Shown: positions 16,815 to 25,810 of the stretch, one piece after another | How positions within the stretch are numbered: the stretch's first letter is position 1 | Layout: each line of letters begins with the position of its first letter | Source: Actinoplanes derwentensis | Lineage (GTDB): Bacteria > Actinomycetota > Actinomycetes > Mycobacteriales > Micromonosporaceae | Direction: 5' to 3' | Assembly (NCBI RefSeq): GCF_900104725.1 | Contig: NZ_LT629758.1 | Span: forward strand, 1,178,001 to 1,242,000 | Length of the DNA: 64,000 nt | The notes under the pieces: generated by a model | Told to the model about the DNA's origin: nothing | The model's input: only the letters and a program-made list of their open reading frames with translations | Databases searched by the model: none | Translations under genes and position numbers: made by a program

Positions 16815-19070
16815 ATGTCCCCGCTCCCCGTCTCCCGCCGCGCCCTCCTCAGCGCCGCGGCCGCTTCGACCGCCGGCACCGTCCTGCTGAACCCCGGCCC
16901 GGCGTCCGCCGCCGAACTCCCGCCGGTCCGCGCCGACCTCGGCGTCTCCGCGTACCCGTTCCCGCTCGGCCAGGTCCGCCTGACCGCCGGCCGACTACTG
17001 GACAACCAGACCCGAACCCTCAGCTACCTGCGGTTCGTCGACGCCGACCGGCTGCTCTACGTCTTCCGGGCCAACCACGGCCGGTCCACCGGTGGCGCTG
17101 CCGCCAACGGCGGCTGGGACGCACCGTCCTTCCCGTTCCGCAGCCACGTGCAGGGTCACTTCCTGACCGCCTGGGCCCAGGCGTGGGCCGTGCTCGGCGA
17201 CACCGTCTGCCGTGACAAGGCTGACTACATGGTCGCTGAACTGGCCAAATGTCAGGCTTCCAACGGTTACCTCAGTGGCTTCCCGGAGTCCGACTTCACC
17301 GCTCTGGAGGCACGCACCCTCACCAACGGGAACGTGCCCTACTACTGCGTGCACAAGACCCTCGCGGGACTGCTCGACGTCTGGCGGTACAACGGCAACA
17401 CCCAGGCCCGTACCGTGCTGCTCGCCCTCGCCGGATGGGTCGACACCCGGACCGCCGCGCTGACCGCGGCCCAGCGCCAGGCCATGCTCGGCACCGAGTT
17501 CGGCGGGATGAACGCCGTGCTCACCGACCTCTTCCAGCAGACCGGCGACGCCCGCTGGCTGACCGTGGCGCAGCGCTTCGACCACACCGCTGTCTTCGAC
17601 CCGCTCGCCGCGAACACCGACAGCCTCAACGGCCTGCACGCCAACACCCAGGTCCCGAAATGGATCGGGGCGGCCCGCGAGTACAAGGCCACCGGCATCA
17701 CCCGCTATCGGGACATCGCCCGCAACGCCTGGAACATCACGGTCGGCGCGCACACCTTCGCCATCGGCGGCAACAGCCAGGCCGAGCACTTCCGGCCGGC
17801 GAACGCGATCTCCGGGTATCTGACCGACGACACCTGCGAGCACTGCAACTCGGTCAACATGCTGCGCCTGACCCGGGAGCTGTGGCTGACCGAACCGGAC
17901 CGGGCCGCCTACTTCGACTTCTACGAGCAGGCGCTGCTCAACCACGTGGTCGGCGCTCAAGATCGTTTCAGCGAGCACGGCCACGTCACCTATTTCACCC
18001 CGTTACGGGCCGGTGGGCGGCGGGGTGTCGGCCCTGCGTGGGGCGGCGGCACGTGGAGCACCGACTACGCCAGCTTCTGGTGCTGTCAGGGCACCGGTGT
18101 CGAGGTCAACACCAGGCTGATGGAGTCGATCTACTTCTACAGCGGATCAACATTGACCATCAACCTGTTCGCACCGTCAGTGTTGACGTGGTCGCAGCGC
18201 GGGATCACCGTCACCCAGAGCACCACCTTCCCGGCGAGCGACACCACCACACTGACGTTGTCCGGGACGATGAGCGGCTCGTGGGGTGTTCGAGTGCGGA
18301 TCCCGTCGTGGACCAGCGGTGCGAGTATCACCGTCAACGGCGCCGCGCAGACGGTGACCACGACCCCCGGCACCTACGCCACGATCACCCGGACCTGGGC
18401 CGCCGGGGACGTCATCGTCGTGCGGCTGCCGATGAGCGTGCTGCTGCGTTCCGCCAACGACAACCCCGACCTCAAGGCGATCGTGTACGGGCCCACCGTG
18501 CTCGCCGGCAACTACGGCGACACCGCCCTGGCCGCTCCTCCGGCGCTCACCGCCTCCTCAGTCACCTCGACCAGCGCGACCGCCAACGGCGCCACCGTGA
18601 ACCTGGTGCCGTTCCAGGACGCGCACGGCTTCAACTACACGGTCTACTGGCTGACCACGCCCGCCTACCGGATCGTCAACAACGCCACCGGCCTGGTCCT
18701 CGGCGTCAAGGACATGTCGACCGTCAACGGTGGTCTCGCGCTGGTCTGGGGAAACACCGGAACAGCGGACCATTTCTGGGTACGTGTCACCGACGGCACG
18801 GCAGTCCGCTTCCGTAACCTCAACAGCGGCCGGGTTCTCGGGGTGGAGAACATGTCCACCGCCGACAACGCCCGCGTCCTGCAGTGGGACGACAACGGCA
18901 CCGCCGACCACCGCTGGACCCTGCTCGACCAGGGCAACGGCACCTACAAGATCCGCAACGTCAACAGTGGCAAACTCCTCGGCGTCCTGAACGGCAGCAC
19001 CGCCCAGGGCGCCCAGGTGATCCAGGACGCCGACAACGGTTCCGCCGACAACCTGTGGCGGTTCGTCTGA
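16815..19070 (+). CDS. secreted GH127-type beta-L-arabinofuranosidase with RICIN domain
   Basis: 751 residues; the start has CGGAGG upstream. Twin-arginine signal (SRRALLSAAAAST...) cleaved near ASAA. Residues about 40-600 form the GH127 (DUF1680) (alpha/alpha)6 barrel plus beta domains. The zinc-thiolate active site described for HypBA1 is matched by E324 (QAEHF), C341 and C344 (TCEHCNSVNM), and the C423-C424 pair (FWCCQGTG). The last 140 residues are a RICIN/CBM13 trefoil with three ADHFW / ADHRW / ADNLW repeats, likely binding arabinan or xylan. Expression is probably controlled by the LacI-type operators just upstream. It should release L-arabinofuranose from plant or arabinogalactan material. 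Confidence 0.92.
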   Translation: MSPLPVSRRALLSAAAASTAGTVLLNPGPASAAELPPVRADLGVSAYPFPLGQVRLTAGRLLDNQTRTLSYLRFVDADRLLYVFRANHGRSTGGAAANGGWDAPSFPFRSHVQGHFLTAWAQAWAVLGDTVCRDKADYMVAELAKCQASNGYLSGFPESDFTALEARTLTNGNVPYYCVHKTLAGLLDVWRYNGNTQARTVLLALAGWVDTRTAALTAAQRQAMLGTEFGGMNAVLTDLFQQTGDARWLTVAQRFDHTAVFDPLAANTDSLNGLHANTQVPKWIGAAREYKATGITRYRDIARNAWNITVGAHTFAIGGNSQAEHFRPANAISGYLTDDTCEHCNSVNMLRLTRELWLTEPDRAAYFDFYEQALLNHVVGAQDRFSEHGHVTYFTPLRAGGRRGVGPAWGGGTWSTDYASFWCCQGTGVEVNTRLMESIYFYSGSTLTINLFAPSVLTWSQRGITVTQSTTFPASDTTTLTLSGTMSGSWGVRVRIPSWTSGASITVNGAAQTVTTTPGTYATITRTWAAGDVIVVRLPMSVLLRSANDNPDLKAIVYGPTVLAGNYGDTALAAPPALTASSVTSTSATANGATVNLVPFQDAHGFNYTVYWLTTPAYRIVNNATGLVLGVKDMSTVNGGLALVWGNTGTADHFWVRVTDGTAVRFRNLNSGRVLGVENMSTADNARVLQWDDNGTADHRWTLLDQGNGTYKIRNVNSGKLLGVLNGSTAQGAQVIQDADNGSADNLWRFV

Positions 19071-19100
19071 GCCGTCCCGGCACGGGATCCGACCGCGGGC

Positions 19101-19688
19101 TCAGAACTGGCCGGCCAGTGTCGTCAGCTTGGCGACGTACGCCGGCCAGTCGTAGCCGTCGGGCACGCTGCTGCCCTCCGTCCGCCAGCCGACCGTCTGG
19201 TCGTGCTGTTCGCGCAGGATGTCGGCGTGACCGGCGTGCCGGGCCAGGTCGGCGGTCACATGGATGATGATCCGCTGCAGGGTCACCGCCTGCTCGCCCG
19301 GCCGCCACCACGGCACCTGTCCCGGCGCGTCCAGCGGCAACTGGTCGATCGTCTGGTCGGTGAACACGGCGACCCGGCGATACAGGTCGATCAGCCCGTC
19401 CTTCGTCTCGTCCGCCCGCGCGTACCAGTCGGCCTGCGGGTCCTCGTCGTAGGCCGACAGCGGGATCAGTTCCGCGCTGTCCGGGAACTCCCGCCCGAAC
19501 GTCGGCCCGAAGTAGCCGGCTTCCACGTTGAGGCAGTGCTTGATCAGGCCCAGGAAGTTGTTGCCGGTCCCGGTGCGGGGGAGCCGGGCGTCCCGTTCGC
19601 TCAGCCCGTCGAGTTTCCCGATCAGGGCGTCCCGGTTCTCCTTGAGGTAGTGGTGCAGGGCGGCTTTGGGATCGTTCGGATCAGTCAT
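19101..19688 (-). CDS. DinB-superfamily (DUF664-like) protein
   Basis: 195 residues. The four-helix DinB bundle is recognised from LIKHCLNVEAGYFGPTFG and RIIIHVTADLARHAGHADIL, with His residues in positions that bind a divalent metal; QTVGWR and W-rich segments are typical of actinobacterial DUF664. Members include mycothiol-dependent S-transferases and isomerases, so a thiol-linked detoxification role is possible but not shown. The ATG overlaps the stop of the AraC-type gene by 8 bp (ATGACTGA), so it is translationally coupled to it. Confidence 0.9.
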   Translation of the reverse strand: MTDPNDPKAALHHYLKENRDALIGKLDGLSERDARLPRTGTGNNFLGLIKHCLNVEAGYFGPTFGREFPDSAELIPLSAYDEDPQADWYARADETKDGLIDLYRRVAVFTDQTIDQLPLDAPGQVPWWRPGEQAVTLQRIIIHVTADLARHAGHADILREQHDQTVGWRTEGSSVPDGYDWPAYVAKLTTLAGQF

Positions 19689-20409
19689 GCCCGCGAGTCT
19701 TCCGCATCCGGGCCAGGGCGGCGGGCGGCCGGCCGGCCAGCTGGACCGCGTCCCGGGTCAGGTGGGCCTGATCGGCGTAACCGGCCCGGACCGCCAGTTC
19801 GGCGAGCCCGGTGGCCGGGGACGCGTCGAGCATGGTCAGGAACCGGCGGAATCGCAGCACCCGGTGCAGGGTCTTCGGGCCGTACCCGACAGCCGCCGTG
19901 AACCGGCGCCGCAACTGGCGTTCACTGAGGTCCAGGTGGGTGCCCAGTTCGTGGACGCGGGCCGCCGGGTCGTCCAGCAGACGGGCCGCCGCCAGCAGCA
20001 CCGGATCCGGCGGGCGCTGTTCGGCGAACGACCCGGTCAGCGCGACCAGACGGCGCAGCGCCTCGTCCGGATGCAGGTCACCGTGCACGTGGCGGGCCGC
20101 GGACGGGTGCAGGTCGGCCAGGTCGACCCGGAGGTTGCGCAGGGGATCGAGGGGCAGTCCCAGGACCGGGCCGCCGGCGCCGGGCTGCAGACGTACCCCC
20201 CGGAGAATGTGACCTGGCCGTTGATCCGCCGTGACGGGGCGGGTGTCGGGGCCGGCCAGGAAGACGCCGCGCCCGCTCTGCCAGATCAGATCGACACAGC
20301 CGTCCGGCAGGATCAGACTCGGCGTGGGGTCGGGCTCGGCGTCCCGGCGCCACAGGCACACCACCGCGGCCCGCAGCGACGCGGGCGGCTCCCCTTCGGC
20401 GTAGGCCAT
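19681..20409 (-). CDS. AraC-family transcriptional regulator
   Basis: 242 residues. The N-terminal half contains LILPDGCVDLIWQ and the FLAGPDTRP segment found in DUF6597-type AraC sensors; the C-terminal half is the double HTH: LGTHLDLSERQLRRRFTAAV and LAELAVRAGYADQAHLTRD. It heads a two-gene operon with the DinB protein and probably regulates it. Divergent from the prenyltransferase-fold gene starting at 20478, leaving a 68-bp shared promoter region. Confidence 0.92.
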   Translation of the reverse strand: MAYAEGEPPASLRAAVVCLWRRDAEPDPTPSLILPDGCVDLIWQSGRGVFLAGPDTRPVTADQRPGHILRGVRLQPGAGGPVLGLPLDPLRNLRVDLADLHPSAARHVHGDLHPDEALRRLVALTGSFAEQRPPDPVLLAAARLLDDPAARVHELGTHLDLSERQLRRRFTAAVGYGPKTLHRVLRFRRFLTMLDASPATGLAELAVRAGYADQAHLTRDAVQLAGRPPAALARMRKTRGHD

Positions 20410-20477
20410 GATTGCCAGTATTCCCGGCGTCCGTTTCCGACAAGCCCGGCGGCGCCGGACACCCTAGCGTTACCCCC

Positions 20478-21320
20478 ATGAGCGCTCTTCTCACCGCAAG
20501 CCTGTTCCTGGACCGTGAGGCACGACTGCTGGAGCGGCACCTCTTCGCCGCTCGCCGGGACGGGGTGGTCAGCGCGCTGCGCGCCTATCAGAACGCCGAC
20601 GGCGGTTTCGGTCACGGCCTGGAACCGGACAAACGCTGCCCGGCCAGCCTCCCGATCGACGTGGAGATCGCCTTCCAGGCCCTGGCCACCGCGGGCGTCG
20701 CGCCGCCGGAACTCCTCGGCCCGGCCTGCGACTACCTGACCACCGTCACGATCGACGGCGCGGTCCCGCTCGCCTTCCCGGTGATCGAGGACTTCCCGCG
20801 GGCCGCGCACTGGACCGACTGGACGTACGCGCCCGGCGTCAACCCGACCGCGGGCCTGGCCGGGCTGCTCCACCGGCTCGATTTCGATCACCCGTGGCGA
20901 ACGGCGGCGACCAGCTTCTGCTGGAACGCGATCGACTCCGGCAAGCTGCCCGACGAGGCCCACGGGCTGTCCGAGGTGCTGGTCTTCCTGGCCCACGTCC
21001 CGGACCGTGACCGGGCACAGCGGGCCGCGCCGGCCGTTCTGGATCAGCTGACCGCACACCCGTTGTTCCACCGGACCCCCAACCCGGGGGCGTACGGGTT
21101 GACCCCACTGCACGTGGCTCCCACCGTCGGCTCCCCGTGGCGCGCCCACTTCACCGAAGATCAGCTCGGCGCGCACCTGGACCACCTGGCCGCCGCCCAG
21201 CAGGAGGACGGCGGCTGGCCGGTCACGTGGGAGCCGCCGTCGGCGGCGTCGAAGCTGGAGTGGCGCGGCATGGTGACACTGCAGGCGATCAACACCTTGG
21301 TGTCGTACGGCCGGATCTGA
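20478..21320 (+). CDS. prenyltransferase/squalene-cyclase-fold protein, unknown substrate
   Basis: 280 residues from the ATG at 20478. TAGCGT lies at 20465-20470, 7 nt before the start, with no ribosome site, so translation may be leaderless. Two QW-like repeats (AYQNADGGFGHG near the N-terminus, AAQQEDGGWPVTW near the C-terminus) and a helical repeat pattern suggest an (alpha/alpha)6 toroid like those of terpene cyclases and protein prenyltransferases. The DxDD protonation motif of class II cyclases is absent, so cyclase activity is not supported. Followed 6 bp later by an APH-type kinase gene, probably co-transcribed. Confidence 0.75.
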   Translation: MSALLTASLFLDREARLLERHLFAARRDGVVSALRAYQNADGGFGHGLEPDKRCPASLPIDVEIAFQALATAGVAPPELLGPACDYLTTVTIDGAVPLAFPVIEDFPRAAHWTDWTYAPGVNPTAGLAGLLHRLDFDHPWRTAATSFCWNAIDSGKLPDEAHGLSEVLVFLAHVPDRDRAQRAAPAVLDQLTAHPLFHRTPNPGAYGLTPLHVAPTVGSPWRAHFTEDQLGAHLDHLAAAQQEDGGWPVTWEPPSAASKLEWRGMVTLQAINTLVSYGRI

Positions 21321-21325
21321 GAACC

Positions 21326-22234
21326 GTGCCCACCTCCTTGACCGCCGAACCGGCTCGCGGACTCGCCATGATCCGTGAGCAGTGCGGCCTGACCAGTGGC
21401 GAAGCCCGGCTGATCCGGTTCACGATGAACGCCGTGTACCGCCTCGGCGACCGGGTGATCCGGCTGAACCGGGGCGAACCGGCACGGCAGCGGGCGGCCC
21501 GGGTCGTCGCGGGCACGGCATTGCTGCACCGGCACGGGGTACCGGCTGTCGAACTGGTGGACGACATCGTGCAGCCGGTCGTCGCCGGGGACTGGGTGGC
21601 GACCGTGTGGCACTACCTGCCGCACCCGCCGGGCCGCCCGGCCGCTGTGGAGCTGGTGGAGCCGCTCGCCCGGATCCATGCCATCACCGAACCGGTCACC
21701 TTCCTGCCGGCCTGGTCACCGATGACGTCGGTCAGGCATCGGCTCTCGGCGGCCGGGGACGACTTCACCCGGGCCTGGGCGGTGGAGCGGGCCGGGATGC
21801 GACTCGACACCCTGGTCGGGCGTCTCACCGCACAGTGCGCCGAGCTGGATCGGCGGATCGCCGCGGCGACGTGGGAACTTCCGCCGGGCGTCATCCACGG
21901 GGACGCGCACGTCGGCAACCTGCTGGCCGGCCGGCTGTGCGACTTCGACTCGCTGGCGGTCGGCCCGCGCGAGTGGGATCACGTGCCGCTGGCGCACAGT
22001 GTCGTCCGGTTCGGCGATCCGGCCGAGCCGTACCGGGAGTTCGCCGCCGCCTACGGGTTCGACCTGACCGGGTCCCCGGCGTGGCCGCTGCTGCGCGACA
22101 TCCGGGACCTGCAGCTCGCCACCAGCGTGTTCGAAGGGCTGGCCGGGCGCCCTGAGGTCGCCGAGAACCAGGCGCACCGGCTCCGGACCTACCTGGCCGG
22201 CGACGAAACGGCCCGGTGGTCGCGGCACCTCTGA
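21326..22234 (+). CDS. aminoglycoside-phosphotransferase-fold (APH) kinase
   Basis: 302 residues from a GTG 6 bp after the preceding stop. The catalytic loop VIHGDAHVGNLLAG carries the Brenner-type HGDxxxxN motif, and LCDFDSLAVGPREWD supplies the metal-binding Asp. The upstream part (NAVYRLGDRVIRLNRG) fits the beta-strand and Lys/Arg region of the nucleotide site. It phosphorylates an unknown small molecule in the cytosol; the neighbourhood does not point to antibiotic resistance. A longer open frame to 21137 lies antisense-free but inside the preceding gene and is not used. Confidence 0.88.
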   Translation: MPTSLTAEPARGLAMIREQCGLTSGEARLIRFTMNAVYRLGDRVIRLNRGEPARQRAARVVAGTALLHRHGVPAVELVDDIVQPVVAGDWVATVWHYLPHPPGRPAAVELVEPLARIHAITEPVTFLPAWSPMTSVRHRLSAAGDDFTRAWAVERAGMRLDTLVGRLTAQCAELDRRIAAATWELPPGVIHGDAHVGNLLAGRLCDFDSLAVGPREWDHVPLAHSVVRFGDPAEPYREFAAAYGFDLTGSPAWPLLRDIRDLQLATSVFEGLAGRPEVAENQAHRLRTYLAGDETARWSRHL

Positions 22235-22282
22235 CTCCCCGCCCGCCCCCGCCCGGGCTGCCGTTCCGCTGATCGATCTCGG

Positions 22283-23428
22283 TCAGCGGGACGGGTCGAT
22301 CAGGATCTTGGCGTCTCGGGCGGCGGCCAGGTCGTCGAAAGCGGCCGGCACCTCGGACAGGCCGATCACCCGGCTGATCAGGGCGCGGGCATCGATCCGG
22401 CCGCGGGCGATCATCCGCAGCGTCTCGTCGAAGTCGGCCGGGTCGTAGCAGAACGAGAACCGCAACTGCAGTTCCTTGTTGATCGCCATCGTCGGGCGGA
22501 ACGTGTCGGGGCGCATGCACACTCCGACCACCACGACCGTCGACAGGAACGGGGTGTTCGAGACGATCTCCTCGATCACGCCGGGCAGCCCGACACACTC
22601 GAACACCACCGGGCCGCGCGGTCCGGCCCCGAACCGTTTCGCCGTCCGCATGACCCGCCGCCACGGCAGCAGCGGCACCCCGCGTAACGCGTGCAACGCC
22701 TCCAGGCCGGTGCCGTAATAGGCGGGCGCGCTCCGGATGACGCCCGGACCGTCGCCTGAGTGCGCCCACGGCGAGTCCGACGCCGGGTCGACGACCACGT
22801 GCGCGCCGCAGCGTTTCGCCAGCTCCCGCCGGGATTCGGAGAAGTCGCTGGCCACGATGTGACGTACCCCGGCGGCTTTGAGAAGGAGGATCACCGCTAG
22901 GCCGATCGGACCGCAACCGACGACGACGGCGGGGTCCGAGCGGCGGGCGCCACCCATCCGGACGGCGTGGTGGGCGACGGCGAGCGGTTCAGTCAACACC
23001 GCGAGATCAGGATCAACCCCGTGCGGTACGGGCATCAACGCGTCCTCGTCGGTCAACACGTACTCGGCGAATCCACCTGGTGCATGTGTTGACAGCCCGA
23101 TCATGTGCACCTTGCCGTCAACACGAATCAACGGCAGCGTCACCACGTGTCGGCCGACCGGCACGCGTGCCCGGCAACCCGGCCCGTAGGCGACGATCAC
23201 GCCGGTGAACTCGTGCCCGAGCACCACCTCGTCGGACCGCCGCATGAAGTCGGGGTAGCCGACCTCGGCCGCGATGTCGGCGCTGCCGTCCGCGTCGTGC
23301 CGTACGTGCAGGTCGGAGCCGCAGATCCCGGCCCGCAGCACCTTCACCAGCACCTGCCCGCGCCCCGGCTCCGGAACGGGACGCTCGACCACCGACAGTT
23401 CCGCATCGTGAACGGCGACGGCCCGCAT
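22283..23428 (-). CDS. zinc-type (MDR) alcohol dehydrogenase lacking the structural zinc site
   Basis: 381 residues, GGAGG 9 nt before the ATG. GICGSDLH and LGHEFTG carry the catalytic zinc Cys and His/Glu; the Rossmann motif is VVVGCGPIGLAVIL. The four-cysteine structural-zinc lobe that normally follows GHE is replaced by a cysteine-free segment (VTLPLIRVDGKVHMIGLSTH). An insert near residues 215-250 (AHSGDGPGVIRSAPAYYGTG) is unusual in length. It begins 15 bp after the efeB stop, so it may be the last gene of the iron operon transcript. The substrate is unknown. Confidence 0.88.
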   Translation of the reverse strand: MRAVAVHDAELSVVERPVPEPGRGQVLVKVLRAGICGSDLHVRHDADGSADIAAEVGYPDFMRRSDEVVLGHEFTGVIVAYGPGCRARVPVGRHVVTLPLIRVDGKVHMIGLSTHAPGGFAEYVLTDEDALMPVPHGVDPDLAVLTEPLAVAHHAVRMGGARRSDPAVVVGCGPIGLAVILLLKAAGVRHIVASDFSESRRELAKRCGAHVVVDPASDSPWAHSGDGPGVIRSAPAYYGTGLEALHALRGVPLLPWRRVMRTAKRFGAGPRGPVVFECVGLPGVIEEIVSNTPFLSTVVVVGVCMRPDTFRPTMAINKELQLRFSFCYDPADFDETLRMIARGRIDARALISRVIGLSEVPAAFDDLAAARDAKILIDPSR

Positions 23429-23443
23429 GAAACCAGCCTCCAG

Positions 23444-24661
23444 CTATCCGAAGAGCGCTCGCCCCCAGTAGTCGTCCGGTCCGGTCACCCCGGGCGGGCA
23501 GGCGAAGAGGGCGCTCGATACGTGCCGTACATACTCGTTCATCTCGTCCTGCGCCGCCAGGCTGCGCTGCACCGGGATGAACGCGGTCCGCGGATCCCGC
23601 TGGTAGGCGATGAAGAACAGCCCGGCGTTCAACCGCCCCAGCCCGTCCGAGCCGTCCACGAAGTTGTAGCCGCGGCGCAGCATCCGCGCCCCGCTGTTGG
23701 TGTCCGGATGCGCGAGCCGCACGTGCGCGGTGGTGGGCAGCAGCGGCTGGCCGTCGGCGCCGACCGAGGTGAAGTCGACGTCGTCGAACTCGTCCTCGGT
23801 GCCGAGCGGCGCCCCGGAGCCCTTGTAGCGGCCGACGATGGTCTCCTGTTCGGTCAGTGACGACCGGTCCCAGGTCTCGATCAGCATCCGGATCTTGCGG
23901 GTGACCAGGTACGACCCGCCGTCCAGCCAGGCCGGCCCGTCACCCGGCTGCACCCACAGATGGTCGCGCAGCGCGCCGGTCTCCTCGGCCTTGAGGTTGC
24001 GGGTGCCGTCCTTGAAACCGAACAGGTTGCGCGGGGTGGCCTGGCCGGTGCTCGTCGACGAGGTCCGGCCGAAACCGAGCTGCGACCACCGGACACTGAC
24101 CGCGCCCATTCCGATCCGGATCAGGTTGCGGACCGCGTGCACCGCGACCTGGGGATCGTCGGCGCAGGCCTGGATCGCGATGTCCCCACCGGAGAGCGCG
24201 GCGTCGAGGGTGTCGCCGGTGAACCGGGGGAGTTCCTCCAGCGCGGCCGGTCGCTGCGCGGCGAGCCCGAACCGGTCGAACAGGGTGGGCCCGAACCCGA
24301 CGGTGATGGTCAGATGGGAAGGCGGCAGCCCGAGCGCCTCACCGGTGTCGTCCGGCGGCGCTTCCGGAATGCCGTCGACCGCGCCGATCTCGCCGGCGTC
24401 GCGCCCGGCGGTCATCCGGGCGGCGGCGGCCGTCCAGTCCTTGAGTACCTTGATCAGCCGGTCGCGGTCCTTGGTGGTGACGTCGAGGGCGACGAAGTGC
24501 AGCCGGTCCTGGGCCGGGGTGACGATGCCGGCCTGGTGCTCGCCGGTGAAGGCGACCTCGTCGGTCTCCGGTTTCGGATCGTCGCAGGCACTGGCCAGGA
24601 CCGCGGCGGACGCTCCCACCCCGGCCAGGGTGAGGGCGCGCCGCCGGGAGATCGGCGTCAT
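23444..24661 (-). CDS. efeB: EfeB: Dyp-type heme peroxidase / deferrochelatase, Tat-exported
   Basis: 405 residues. Twin-arginine signal SRRRALTLAGVGASAAVLAS. The DyP signature GFKDGTRN (near residue 215, with the catalytic Asp) and a distal-His/Arg region (VTRKIRMLIETWDRSS) are visible. It oxidises or strips iron from heme at the outside of the membrane and works with EfeO and EfeU. The ATG overlaps the efeO stop by 4 bp (ATGA). The gene order efeU-efeO-efeB on one strand is the classical elemental iron transport operon. Confidence 0.94.
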   Translation of the reverse strand: MTPISRRRALTLAGVGASAAVLASACDDPKPETDEVAFTGEHQAGIVTPAQDRLHFVALDVTTKDRDRLIKVLKDWTAAAARMTAGRDAGEIGAVDGIPEAPPDDTGEALGLPPSHLTITVGFGPTLFDRFGLAAQRPAALEELPRFTGDTLDAALSGGDIAIQACADDPQVAVHAVRNLIRIGMGAVSVRWSQLGFGRTSSTSTGQATPRNLFGFKDGTRNLKAEETGALRDHLWVQPGDGPAWLDGGSYLVTRKIRMLIETWDRSSLTEQETIVGRYKGSGAPLGTEDEFDDVDFTSVGADGQPLLPTTAHVRLAHPDTNSGARMLRRGYNFVDGSDGLGRLNAGLFFIAYQRDPRTAFIPVQRSLAAQDEMNEYVRHVSSALFACPPGVTGPDDYWGRALFG

Positions 24662-25800
24662 TTGCCGGAGACCACGGCCGCGACCTTGCTGATCGGCTCG
24701 GCCAGGGCGTTGATCGCGTCGGACAGCGTCTTCAGGTCGGCTTCGGTCAGGTCGGTGTGCAGCTTCCAGCCGTCGCCGGAGCGGTGCGCGCTCAACGCGG
24801 TGTCCACGTTGGCGAACTCGGTGTCCAGGGTCTTGACCAGCTCCGGGTCACGCTCCTCGAGGACCGGGCGCAGCGCGGCGATGGCCGCCTTGGAGCCTTC
24901 GATGTTGGCGTTGAAGTCCCACAGGTCGGTGTGCGAGTAGCGGTCCTCCTCGCCGGTGATCTTGCCGCTGGCGACCTCGTCGAGCAGGGCCTTCGCGCCG
25001 TTGGCGAGCTGCAGCGGGGAGAGCTTCTCGGCGTTCGCCTTGGCGACGATCTCCTTGACGTCGGTCAACAGTTGATCGGCGATCGGACCGGACTTCGAGA
25101 TGTCCTTGGTCTCCCACAGGTCCTTCTCGATCCGGTGGAAGCCGCCGAAGGTCAGGCCCTCCTCGGTGACCTCCTCGCGGCCGTCGATGCGCGGGTCCAG
25201 GTCCCCGAAGATCTCAGCGACCGGCTCGATCCGCTCCCAGTAGGTGCGGGCGATCGGGAACAGCGCCTTCGCCTCGTCGGCTTTGCCGTCCTTGACCGCC
25301 TGCACGAACTCGGTCGTCTTCTCCAGCAGGGCGGCGGTCTGGCTCTTCACGTACCGCTGGTAGCTCTCGGTCGCGGCCAGCAGCGCGGCGTCGTCGGTCA
25401 GCGGGGCGGCCGAGCCGGAGACGGTGAGCTGCCCGCGGATGCCCTTGCCGATCATGCCCGGCTTGCACGCGGTCTCGTAGGTGCCGGCCGGCAGCTCGAC
25501 GTGCAGGTTGCGGGACAGGCCCGGGGCGATGTTCTCGACCTCGGCCATCACCCGGTCGCCGGTGGCGTAGACGTAGAACTCGGTGACCTTCTGGCCCTTG
25601 TTGCTGATGGCGAAGACGCTGGTCCCGGCGTTGACGGTGGTGGTGGCCACCTCGCAGGCGGTGTCGGTGGCCTGGACCGTGATCGGGCCGCCTGCCGCGT
25701 TGTCAGCGTTGTCGGCGCCGGGTTCGCCGGAGCTGCAGGCGGTCAGCGACGCGCCGAGCGCGGTGACCGTCGCGAGGGCGAGCAGAGGGGTGGTGCGCAC
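24658..25800 (-). CDS. efeO: EfeO: iron-binding lipoprotein of the EfeUOB system
   Basis: 380 residues from GTG 25800, chosen because TAGGAG lies 7 nt upstream and the next residues form a lipoprotein signal (LLALATVTALGASLTAC, C22). Residues about 40-140 are a cupredoxin-like domain (TACEVATTTVNAGTSVFAIS, YETACKPGMIG). The C-terminal half is an M75-type imelysin domain with the HRIEKDLWE helix (HxxE metal motif). It captures ferric/ferrous iron outside the membrane and passes it to EfeU. 10 bp downstream of efeU and overlapping efeB. Confidence 0.94.
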   Translation of the reverse strand: MRTTPLLALATVTALGASLTACSSGEPGADNADNAAGGPITVQATDTACEVATTTVNAGTSVFAISNKGQKVTEFYVYATGDRVMAEVENIAPGLSRNLHVELPAGTYETACKPGMIGKGIRGQLTVSGSAAPLTDDAALLAATESYQRYVKSQTAALLEKTTEFVQAVKDGKADEAKALFPIARTYWERIEPVAEIFGDLDPRIDGREEVTEEGLTFGGFHRIEKDLWETKDISKSGPIADQLLTDVKEIVAKANAEKLSPLQLANGAKALLDEVASGKITGEEDRYSHTDLWDFNANIEGSKAAIAALRPVLEERDPELVKTLDTEFANVDTALSAHRSGDGWKLHTDLTEADLKTLSDAINALAEPISKVAAVVSGK

Positions 25801-25810
25801 GCGGATTCTC

